Shown in pieces: positions 11,469 through 21,725 of a stretch of 64,000 nucleotides of DNA; the stretch's first letter is position 1; every line of letters starts with the position of its first letter. The notes under the pieces are model-generated. The model was not told the DNA's origin, ran no database searches, and saw only the letters and a list, made by a program, of their open reading frames with translations. The DNA comes from Ulva prolifera (Eukaryota > Chlorophyta > Ulvophyceae > Ulvales > Ulvaceae), in the NCBI GenBank assembly GCA_023078555.1, contig CM041199.1, positions 7,135,315 through 7,199,314 of the forward strand, written 5' to 3'. A program made the position numbers and the translations under genes.

Positions 11469-12621
11469 TGTGAGATATGTTCTTGTGGCCCGAGCTCGTG
11501 TAGCTTCGTTACGCATGTTGTCTTCGTCTTCTCCTTCAGGTTCTCTTATTGCGCCCAAGCAGCCGAGACTGAGCGGGCCGCGGGATGTGCAGGTGCAAGC
11601 TGCAGTGGCAGACTCCATGGTATCCGCGGCAAGTGCCGCTGCACGCCGGCGCCCGTGCCTTAAGAGTGTCCAGCACGCCTGCCAGAGGCTGCACTGGGCG
11701 AAAGTATCTCAGGAGATATGAGTGTTGAGTATCGTGCTGTGACATGGAGTGAGCTGCCCCTGACGCGGTGTTGGGTTATTGTTCAACGCGGCTGCTACCT
11801 ACAGGGCGTCAGCTGACAGCGGCAGCGTGCAGGCTGGGGACTAGATGACCAGATGTTAGCACGTGAGTTCAGAGCTTGGTGTCGGCCGTGCAATTCTGAG
11901 TTCTATGGATTCTTGGCTTTGTGATGGTGAGGCCGGAGATTGCACATGTATGCCAGTTTTCACAGCCCAACACCGTGCTCCATGTTCAACTTCTTCTACA
12001 TCAGTCCGGGATGCTAGGTTCCTGACGACGTAAGCGTGGCAGACGTGCTCAAGGGGACTGCATCCTAGTCGAGACACATGTCATCATGCGCCTGCGTGCA
12101 AATGAGCGTGCGTGTGGCTACATACGAAACATGCCTAATTTGTGGCTCAGCCACTTGTGCGTCGTGGATGCATGCTCCTCAGACAGGCACAGGGATGGCC
12201 ACCGGTGCAGCACCACAATTGCGCTTGCTCTCAAGCAATCACCCCCGTTGCGGGACATGTTTCTCCCAAGTAAAGTAGACACTGTATGGATCCTTGAAGA
12301 GTCCAATGAAGAGAACAGTGCAATGTTTCGGGCTTGGCATACACACTGGACAAGACCAAGCATTTGCCCAGGCATACAGGTAGAGGGGCGTCGCTTGACA
12401 ACTGATTGCTTGCGGCGGGCCTCGTATGTCAAATGCATGATCACTCATCACTCACAAATTACAAGCACGCCAACTCCGGCAAATCACTATCTCTTCTCTC
12501 TAGCAACTTGCTTTGAAAGCCAGCAGCTACACCATCACATCAACCAAACCGGCACAACCTTATTCACATGTGCAGTGCGCACGGTCCCGATACCCTCACA
12601 TCAACCACCCCACAGCATTCA
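11469..12621. other. Array-unit 2 downstream flank, no supported gene
   Basis: Homologous to the flanks of units 1 and 3 but lacks the PurL remnant and the block at 5000-5240. The deletion joins the RAP 3' end almost directly to the 11560 block. Confidence 0.5.
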
Positions 12622-12755
12622 TCACTGCCCCATTCTGCGCGCTGACTGCCTGACACACCACAGCAACGGCAGCAAAGCAATCACCGCAGCCCGTCGCCAT
12701 CGACACCGCCGCCATGCTCCCTCACGCCCGCAGCCCGTCCCCACACCCTCCAGCT
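12622..12755 (-). pseudogene. Kinase C-terminal tail, partial copy in array unit 2
   Basis: The minus-strand frame keeps RRAAVIALLPLLWC and a stop identical in place to the full kinase gene. Homology ends at about 12755. A TGTAA on the minus strand lies downstream at about 12462, as in the full gene. Confidence 0.7.
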
Positions 12756-14467
12756 CTGCTCAGCCACCGTGGACGTCCTCACACCCTCCGGATCAGGACT
12801 TTCACCGAATCATGTGCAATTCCCATGTTCAAGCAACACATGCACGCACGTGCGCAGATGCATGGCCAGGGAGGCCCATGCTGCAGGTGCCTCACGACTC
12901 ACATCACCATGGGGCTGGCATGGTGTTTAGTGGATCACGTAGCCGCTACTTGAAGGTCGTCAGGTAACAGTGGTAGCATGCAGTCTGGGCTAGATGATCT
13001 GTATATGTGGCTTCCGAGTGTGGATTAAGCCGTGCAGTTCTGAGTCTTGTGGAATCTTGGATGTGTGATGGTGAGGCCGGAGCGCATGCTGGTGCTTGTA
13101 CCTTAGTGCGGGCTTTATCAAAAGCGATCATGACTGCTGCAAACACAGGCCGTGGCCGAGCGGGACTCGTGATGTGTGGGTGGGGCAATGCCCAACGCAC
13201 ATGTGTTGACATCGTGCGTTGTCTGCTTCATGCATGTACATCATGCCTTCATGTGGTATGTATGGGCAGGTGTGGGTTACGCAGACAATGCCGGAAGGGC
13301 CGGTAGCACCGCCAGGACAACGAGGAAGCACACGGACAACGCAAAGCACGCGCTCCAGGAGAGCGACAGCCACCTCAAATCCGACAGATGGGCAGGTGTG
13401 TGTGTTGGGGTGTTGGTTGTTACGCTTGTCAGCCTACGCTCTGGTTTCTACTTGTGCCAGCGGTATGATCAACGGAAGACTTCTTTGCTCTGTACAATTG
13501 CTGAGGGGTGGCGTGAACTGCCCGGCATGCTGGCTGTGGCTTGGGTGTATTGTGCTGAGTAGACGTCTGTGTTCTAGGGCTGCTGACCGCTCCTGCTGTT
13601 TACCTCGCCTCCCTGTCTTTGCTGTCGCAGCCCTCCTTGGCAGAATCACGCAGTGAGCACCGCACGAGGCCCGGGCCGCCATACACCAACAAACGGCCCC
13701 TCTCAGCCACTGCCGGGTGCAGAAAGGTCAGACTATGCCGCCCCAAGCTCCTGCACCCAAACGACCTCACCCGCAACAGAGCACAGCCGTGCTGCGCAAC
13801 ACGCAACACCCCAACGCCTCCACACACAGCACGCTCGATCTCCCGTCCACCCCAAGGAGTGTCAAATCAACACAGCTACAGAGCTGGTGCTGGCATGTGT
13901 GAGCTGCAGACACCGATCACATCAACATCAAGCGCCACAGGATGGTTTTTCTGCCAGGATCAATTGGTGGATGCAGGGACGCTGCAGTTTCTTGTGCACG
14001 CAGATGTCTCGTGCCAGTAGGAATGAACCGCTACTGCCTCTGGTCAAGGAACGTGAATCGGCGCGAATTGAACGCCAATAGTACAGCAACGCCAACCAAC
14101 TGCAGAACGTTGTCCTGCGTAGTACTTGATCTGACATCTTACCTGCTCGGGAGCCAGAACGACTGAACATCGACGTCAAGCTGACCGGTTGACCGGTTGG
14201 GACTCGACTCGGGACAGTGCGCGTACCAAGCCACTTCATCTACTGCCCCATGTAGACGGACCACATTCAGAATGCACATATAAACATGATGATGCCTCTA
14301 GTTCGCGGTATGTGCGCCAGTGTCAGCTCGGCAGCTGCGGCGTTGCAACTTGCGAGTCTCTGCGGGAGCAAGCCATCTCTATAGACACGGCGGTTGCCGT
14401 ATCTGTCGGCACGATCACAGCGAGGATAGATCAGGGATGCGACTTGATATTTACGTGAGTCTGAACA
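12756..14467. other. Junction between array units 2 and 3, with an extra insertion
   Basis: 12771-12933 matches 5811-5955; 13880 onward matches 6390 onward. About 850 bp (12934-13780) is absent from the unit 1/2 junction. It contains a partial second copy of the 11825-11945 block and a dispersed repeat at 13283-13396. Confidence 0.5.
13283..13396 (+). repeat. Dispersed repeat shared with 48043-48158
   Basis: Both copies share GGCCGGTAG, GCCAGGAC, ACGAGGAAGCACA, AACGCAAAGCAC and GACAGCCACCTCAAA in the same order and spacing. The 48043 copy starts with an AAGGACAAAGCC end like the TGTAACAC-ended families. Confidence 0.65.
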
Positions 14468-14511
14468 TCATTCAGCGGTGCCAGACTTCACAGAAAGATT
14501 AAGCTGGCAAT

Positions 14512-15019
14512 GCACGTACGTGCAGGTTGGGCAGCCGTGCCACATACATGACATGCTGCGAGGAGATTTTGCAATGCAGTCTTCTTGTATTGGAAAGTGC
14601 TCATTAATTGCAGCAGGGCAGCAGAGTGGGGTGTTAGCAGTGTCTTCAGGCGAACAACACCATTCAAACACAGCATGCATGCACGCTCGCGGGGCTGGAA
14701 CAGCGAGCATGTCGAGACATCCAATCTGACACATCATGTCGAGACTTGAGCGGGCAGCCATCGTCGCGCTGAAATATACAATCGGCACACGGTTGCAGCT
14801 GCCGAGCGCTCGTCCTGGAAAAGCTTGAATGGCAATTCCTTGCCCAAGCACGAGATCTAGAGCGAAGTCGTACATGAACGAGCATAATACGCCGTGAAAG
14901 CGTGTGAAAATCAGAAATCGTCGATGTCCTATGCATCGTCTCAGAAGCTGGTGCATCAGATAGACCATGCTTTCAAGGCTGTTTTCTGACGCCAACGAGG
15001 ACAGCTGCGAAGCTGGCAA
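14512..15019 (-). other. Conserved open frame, unit 3 upstream flank
   Basis: Copy of 7013-7514 with a handful of substitutions and the same open minus-strand frame over about 165 codons. The same weak resemblance to a helicase C-terminal domain applies. It ends differently from the first copy (stop at 14468). Confidence 0.3.
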
Positions 15020-15414
15020 AACCTAAAACGCACGATTTAGCAGACTTCTTCGGTTATTGTGCATTTCATTCGCTGTGGAGTTCCTATTTGCGGTAAGCCA
15101 TCCTCTCGGCAACTGACACTTCGCGTGCAAGCACCCGCTGCAGCGCTCTGCTTTACCGTGCTTGCTGAGGTGCCACATCGGCTCAAAGTCAATTGGGCTT
15201 TCAGAGTGAGCAGACGCGTAACATCCAGATGCATAATTTGTTTGGGCTATTCAGTCCAGCTCCTCGTGGTCAGACAGACGCTCTCCCTGCGCAGGCACAC
15301 GTTCTGCAACGCCAAACGTTCGCAGGGCGACACGGGTGCATCGTGTAGCTGTTGCTGTTGCGCATCCTAACCACCCAAGAGACTGCTGTGGAATGTTCCT
15401 GCAAAGTGGGGGAC
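15020..15414. other. Presumed promoter and 5' leader of OPR-RAP copy 3
   Basis: Nearly identical to 7515-7909. No specific regulatory site recognised. Confidence 0.35.
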
Positions 15415-18400
15415 ATGGGCATGTCTCCTCCCGCTCCGCTGCGGTCTCACGGACCGTTGCCTCAAGAACGGTGCACACTCTCGCTCCCGTCATTCGGACG
15501 CGCATCGGCGGACCTTCGCGCCAAATTATGTGCTACGTTCGTGCCACAAACAAGCACTACGGTGGAAGGAATTCAACCACAAAGCCCCAGAAAGGTGAGC
15601 TTGCACGTACGTGTTCACTGCACTTCTGCCTATGTGCATCACTGTCGAGCCCCAGATCGCCTGTGGCCGGCAGAGCAAGAGCCTCCGGTGAGTACGGAAA
15701 GTAGCATCTACTGATTGCTTTCGCAAGCATACATACATGCACGCTGCTCTTAGCATAATCCAGGCCTGCACAACTGCGGTCCCAGGTGGTCAGCCAGCTT
15801 GCTGCTGCCCCAGGCACTCTGGAACACCAGATTTCAGTCTCACTGGAGTATGTAGGTGGTAGAGGCAAGTACAGGAGCTCCAAAGAGCCGCAGACCAAGT
15901 CCCTGCGAGAGTGCCTGAAGCAAGCAGAGGTAGTGCATGATGCCGCAGCCAAGCGACCTGGGGCCCCGGGTTGGTGCATGCAGGCCTTCGCGGCCCTGCC
16001 TCGAGGGGCCATCCAGAGGTCTGACGTGGCCGCCTGCGGTCAGGCAATCACTAGCATCCTGTCCTGCGCTCAGAGCGATAGCTTTAACCAGAAGCCTACC
16101 CTGCTGTCCAACCTCGGCAAATTTATTCAAGCCCAGCCGCCTGTCCGCCAACACCTTCGTCGCGACCACGAGCTCCAGCAAAACATCTCCAGCCTTTTTG
16201 CCATCGCTTCAACAGATCCTGATTTGTTCTGCAACGCTATTAACGTGTCACAGCTAGCCACAGCGCAGCTCAAGCTCAGCCTATACAGCAAAGATTTCTG
16301 GGCAAGGGTTGAGTGCTCAGGCCTGGGTGGCTTGCCTGGGCGGGAATTCAGCAATATTGTGTATGCCTGCGCAAAGCTCCATCAACAGCTTGGCGCGCCA
16401 CGGCCATCAGTGACTCTTCAGCAATGCGTGTGGCATGCTCTCCAGCGGCACGACCATGAGATGCTTGGCCAGATGAACGCATTCGGTCTGTCAAATCTCT
16501 TGTGGTCATTTGCGACGCTGGAGCTGGTAGTCCCTGCTGAGACGCAAGATGCACTTCAGTCCGCCACCATCCGGCTTGCTCCAACCATGGCAGCCCAGGC
16601 TGTTGCCAACATCTGGTGGTCATTTGCGAAGCTGGGGCTGTCGGTCCCTGCTCAGACGCATGATGCACTTCAGTCCGCCACCGTCCGCCTTGCTCCAGCC
16701 ATGGTACCACAGGCTGTTGCCAACACCTGGTGGTCATTTGCGACGCTTGGGCTGGTAGTCCCTGCTGAGACGCATGACGCACTTCAGTCCGCCACCGTCC
16801 GCCTTGCTCCAGCCATGGTACCACAGGCTGTTGCCAACACCTGGTGGTCATTTGCGACGCTTGGGCTGGTAGTCCCTGCTGAGACGCATGACGCACTTCA
16901 GTCCGCCACCGTCCGCCTTGCTCCAGCCATGGCACCACAGAATGTTGCCAACATATGGCTGTCATTTGCGAAGCTGGAGCTAGTAGTCCCTGCTGAGACG
17001 CATGATGCACTTCAGTCTGCCACCGTTCGGCTTGCTCCTGCCATGGTGCCACAGGATGTTGCCAACATCTGGTTGTCATTTGCAAAGCTGGGGCTGGCGG
17101 TCCCTGCTGAGACGCATGATGCACTTCAGTCCGCCACCGTCCGGCTTGCTCCAACCATGGTACCACAGAATGTTGCCAACACCTGGTGGTCATTTGTGAC
17201 GCTGGGGCTAGCGGTCCCTGCTGAGACACATGATGCACTTCAGTCCGCCACCGTCCGCCTTGCTCCAGCCATGGTACCACAGGCTGTTGCCAACACCTGG
17301 TGGTCATTTGCGACGCTTGGGCTGGTAGTCCCTGCTGAGACGCATGACGCACTTCAGTCCGCCACCGTCCGCCTTGCTCCAGCCATGGTACCACAGGCTG
17401 TTGCCAACACCTGGTGGTCATTTGCGACGCTTGGGCTGGTAGTCCCTGCTGAGACGCATGACGCACTTCAGTCCGCCACCGTCCGCCTTGCTCCAGCCAT
17501 GGCACCACAGAATGTTGCCAACATATGGCTGTCATTTGCGAAGCTGGAGCTAGTAGTCCCTGCTGAGACGCATGATGCACTTCAGTCTGCCACCGTTCGG
17601 CTTGCTCCTGCCATGGTGCCACAGGATGTTGCCAACATCTGGTTGTCATTTGCAAAGCTGGGGCTGGCGGTCCCTGCTGAGACGCATGATGCACTTCAGT
17701 CCGCCACCGTCCGGCTTGCTCCAACCATGGTACCACAGAATGTTGCCAACACCTGGTGGTCATTTGCAACGCTGGGGCTGGCGGTCCCTGCTGAGACGCA
17801 TGATGCACTTCAGGCTGCCACCGTCTGGCTTGCTCCAGCCATGCTGCCACAGGATGTTTCCAACATCTGGTGGTCGTTTGCGACTCTGGGGCTGGCGGTC
17901 CCTGCTGAGACGCGTGATGCACTTCAGTGTGCCACCGTCCGGCTTGCTCCGGCCATGACACAGCAGAGTGTCGCCAACACCCTGTGGGCACTCGGTTTGA
18001 ACTCATTGCAAGGTGAGATGCAGTGCGAGCACTGGCCACGGGCTGAGAAGGCAATTGTGGAAGTAGCAGCTCGGCTTCTGCAACTGTATAACGCTGATGA
18101 GGCTCTGCCGCCCAAGACATTGCACCAGGTGCGCCCTGATGTCCCCTCATAGGTATGTCCGTGTACATAACTCTTTATGTCTCTGCGTCTCTTTGTCTGT
18201 GCCTGTACATGATACAGCGTGGCCAGCGGCCACTCTTGTACAGAGCATGGACGAGCAATTGTGGTGAGGCAATGCAACAACTGCTGCGGCTGTAGGTGCA
18301 TGTAGTATCAGAGCTTCTTAGCGTAGAGCAACACCTGGGCCCAGAAGGCCTGCCCCTTCTACAGGACTGCAAGGCGGCGACCATTCAGCATGTGGCTGGT

Positions 18401-18988
18401 GGGGCGCTTGATGGAAGAGGTTCTGGGAAGGAGAGATCCATCGGTGCTTTGCATGTGGCTGTTCTGGAAGAACTCCAAAGCCTTCCAGAGGTGTCTAAAT
18501 TCAAAATTACACCTGAGGTGCGCCAGCGTGTCGGTTGGTGCACTCATCCTGCATGGTGTTTGAATCACCGTGCTGCAGTGTGCCGATGCATACGTGTCAT
18601 GCATATGGGATCCGATCTTGTCAGCCTAGCTGTGCCACGCATGGAGGGCACACCCTGTCTAGACTCGCACTTTACGCGGGTGACACATAGTCGAGTATGC
18701 TATGGCGTGCAGGCGGTCGTGGGTGACGGCTCGAGGCAGGTCGACATCCTGCTGCAGGGCCGCGGCGTGCGCATCGCCATCGAGGTCGACGGGCCCTCGC
18801 ACTACATCAAGGACGCCACCGGGCGGGCCGTGCGCGAGACAGGCAGCACCGCGCTGCGCAACTGGCAGCTCCGCGAGTGGGGGTACGCTGTACTGAGCGT
18901 GCCGGTGATGGGTAAGTCGCCTGCGGAGCTGCGCAGCACGGAGCACACAGCGTGGCTGCTGCGAGAGCTGCAGGCGCGTGGTGTGTGA
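15415..18988 (+). CDS. OPR-RAP protein, array copy 3 (13 repeats)
   Basis: Paralogue of copy 2 with the same architecture. Exons: 15415-15594, 15786-18128, 18296-18517, 18647-18988, about 1028 residues. The N-terminal 60 residues are again Ser/Pro/Arg-rich (possible transit peptide). Thirteen 38-residue repeats (about 293-787) precede a linker (starting VHVVSELLSVEQHL) and a C-terminal RAP domain ending at the TGA at 18986-18988. The sequence 18518-18679, the intron region before the RAP domain, is also open in frame, so intron retention would not break the protein. Five repeats (570 bp) are duplicated as a block. The gene lies convergent to the kinase, with PurL debris between. The likely role is organelle transcript maturation or translation; the RNA target cannot be inferred. 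Confidence 0.8.
16490..17980 (+). repeat. 13 x 114-bp coding repeats with a 570-bp higher-order duplication
   Basis: Thirteen 114-bp units. Repeats 3-7 (about 16700-17269) and 8-12 (about 17270-17839) form two nearly identical blocks of five units. A single unequal exchange or slippage of five units explains it. Confidence 0.93.
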
Positions 18989-19104
18989 TGTGACGGGTGC
19001 AAGAAGAAGACACACCTAAACACCAAAGACAAACACATGCGGTTCGGATCTTCCTTCTACAACGGCGTTGCGACCTTTGCATAGTGTGAGATATTTCTTG
19101 TATC

Positions 19105-19420
19105 GAGACTTCCGCCGGATGAGGCTTCAGGTACGCCGGCGTCCTTGATCCCGCAAAGGGTTGGCCTCGGCGGGCCGCTGCAACGGCGCCGCGCGCCCGG
19201 ACACCTTCTCGCTCGGCGTGTGCAACAACTGCCAGCTTGCATATGCAAGTGCAATTGCTGCCGAGTGAGGATGCGGCCTGAACATCCTCACTGTGACCCC
19301 CTGGCTACGGCCGTGCGACCAATGCGTGCTCGCACGACCCGAACGGGGAGCGATCCCCGCACAGTATTGCTGCGCAGTGCTCGGCGTGCGGATGATCATG
19401 TGTTCCGGGTGGTGGGTGCT
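19105..19420 (+). pseudogene. purL: Second PurL glutaminase remnant (array unit 3)
   Basis: Shorter relative of 3440-4150. It shows FRYAGVLDPAKGW in one frame, ARPDTFSLGVCNNCQLAYA in another (the nucleophile motif has GVCNNCQ in place of GVCNGCQ), then a segment like HDPNGERSPHSIAAQC. That last segment resembles the NPNGSPxGIAAL motif that precedes the PHPER motif in PurL. Frameshifted and partly deleted. It preserves a C-terminal part missing in unit 1, so the two remnants are complementary survivors of one longer insert. Confidence 0.72.
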
Positions 19421-21725
19421 CTGATGCGCCGAAGCAGCCGAGACTGAGCGGGCCGCCGGGCGTGCAGGTGCAAGCTGCAGTGGCAGACTCCATGGCATCC
19501 GCGGCAAGTGCCGCTGCACGCCGGCGACCGTGGCTTACGAGTGTCCAGCACGCCTGCCACAGGCTGCACTGGGCGAAAGTATGAGTGTTGAGTACCGTAC
19601 TGTGACATGGGGGAGTGAGCGGCCCCAGACGCGGTGTTGGGTTACTGTTCAACGCGGCTGCTACCTATAGGGCGTCAGTTTATAGCGGCAGCGTGCAGTC
19701 TGGGGACTAGATGGCCAGCTGATACCACGTGAGTTCAGAGCTTGGTGTCGGCCGTACGATTCCGAGTTCCTGTGGATTCTTGGCTGTGTGATGGTGAGGC
19801 CAGAGGTCGCACCTGTGTGCCAGTTTTCACAGCCCAACACCGTGCTCCATGTTCAACTTCTTTGACATCAGTCCGGGATGCCGGGATTCTGATGACGTAA
19901 GCGTGGCACACGTTCTCAAGGAGAATGGATCCTACTCGAGACACATAGCATCATGCGCCTGCGTGCATACGATTCTGCATGTGACTACATCCTCAACATG
20001 CGTGATTCATGGCTCAGCCACTCGTGCGTCGTCGATGCATGCTGCCCAGACAATCACGGGGATGGCCAACAGGGCAGCTGCAGCACCGCAGTTGCGTGCA
20101 GAACAGTCCAGCGGATTGGCCTCGCAGCGAACAGGCGCTTTCTTCAGCCACATATGGCCCTCCATAATATCAGAGGTGTCAGGAGTTTTCAACTGCACAC
20201 CTCGAGCGCTGTCGATTAGTTTGGTCTTTAGCACCCACGTCGAACAGCCGCGTGCATGGAGTCGCAGAAGGTAGAAATATGAAATTCACGATCATCGGAT
20301 TCTGTAAAACTACTGGTATCCATCGGCGTACGCGCTTCTGGCCGCTATCTCCGGAGAAGCAGTGTGTGTAGAAGTTGCGTTGGGACTCTTCTTGCACGCT
20401 TGTGCGCCGTGCGCCGAATAAGCAGGAAGCTAGTTCGCAGTTCCATCAGCTATTATACCTCTGGTTTTCTGCCAAACTCGTTGTGTTCACATCCAGGTTT
20501 GGCATGACTCAGCAGAGTGAGGCCGAGCGAGCCCGCCATGCCAGCCCCCAATTCCAGCAGCTTGCTGGCTTGCCTGGCACTTGTAGGAGTAGCACATGTA
20601 AATTATGTGGCAGGTGGGATCCATGTGTGGTGCTGTCCACCTCCAAATATGCCCCAAAACTGACTTTTTCAACTCTCAGTGCAAAGATGTTTGCGGCAGG
20701 CCACTGTGATACCCCAGAGTGCATTACCACGGATGTTGTGTTGTGAAAATTCGCAGCCTCAAGGCCAAATAACCAACATGCAGCTCGACCAGAATCCGCC
20801 CAATCAGCACTTCACATATACCTCAAGTGATCTCCTGTTCCAATCTGAGCCTCAATCCTTGCACACCAGCTCCAACAGTTATTCTGCCTGTGCTATCGAG
20901 CCCGACTATGCGTGTGCTTCACCATTTTCTGTGCTGAAAGTTGCTGTGCACTCAGTCTCACAAATCGAATGCATTCACCGGCAGCTTTTTTGCGTGCTTC
21001 GCGAATCTAGATTCCAGTTGTCAACACTGATCTCGTGGAGTGCATGGCGTGGCGGTGTGGTGAGTGGTGTCGCGTGACGCACGCCCCATGCGAGATTCCA
21101 ACACCCCGAGTTTGGCTGAAAACCGGTGATACCTTCGTTCGCCGTCGGTATGTGGATTCATGTTTTGGTTCCTCAAAAATCCACTTGCACCTGCCGATGC
21201 TGTTGTTTGGACTATGCGTTCATGTTGGACATTGGGTCGCCCAGTTCGATGGCCAATTCAACAGCAGGAGACAGTCTTCGACCACCAGCATCCTTTCAAG
21301 GTGCTTGCTCTCAAACAATCACCGCCCGTTCAAACAACCACCCCTGTTCTTACCTGGAGGGGACTTGTTTCTCCCAAGTAAATACTGTATGGATCATTGA
21401 GTGGCCCAATGAAGCTTCTTAAGAGAACGATGCAATGTGGCAGGCCTGGCCTGGCATACACACTGGACAAGACAATGGATATGCCCAGGCACACAGGTAG
21501 AGGGACATGGCACGGCAACACAATCCTTGCATCCTCGGACTTTTTATGTCAGGTGCATGATCACTCTCTAATTACAAGCAGGCCTACTCTGTCTAATTTC
21601 TCAATCTACTTTCTCTAGCAAAGCCCGCAGCTACACCATCACATCAGCCAAACAGGCCCAACCTGGTTCGCAGGTGCAGAGCGCACGGTCCCTATGCCCT
21701 CACATGCACCACCCCACAGCAGTCA
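19421..21725. other. Array-unit 3 downstream flank, no supported gene
   Basis: Aligns with the other unit flanks except for about 800 bp (roughly 20470-21270) not seen in units 1 or 2. No domain was recognised in that insertion. Confidence 0.5.
21571..21575 (-). terminator. Possible polyadenylation signal of the kinase gene
   Basis: TGTAA on the minus strand, about 150 bp past the stop. TGTAA is the usual signal in chlorophytes; the match in unit 2 is kept. Short motif, so weak evidence alone. Confidence 0.35.

Noticed and set aside
8980-17980. Pentatricopeptide (PPR) repeats
   Set aside because: Period is 38 residues, not 35, and the sequence fits OPR followed by RAP.
16348-18168. 606-codon minus-strand frame over OPR-RAP copy 3
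   Set aside because: Same repeat-driven shadow as in copy 2.
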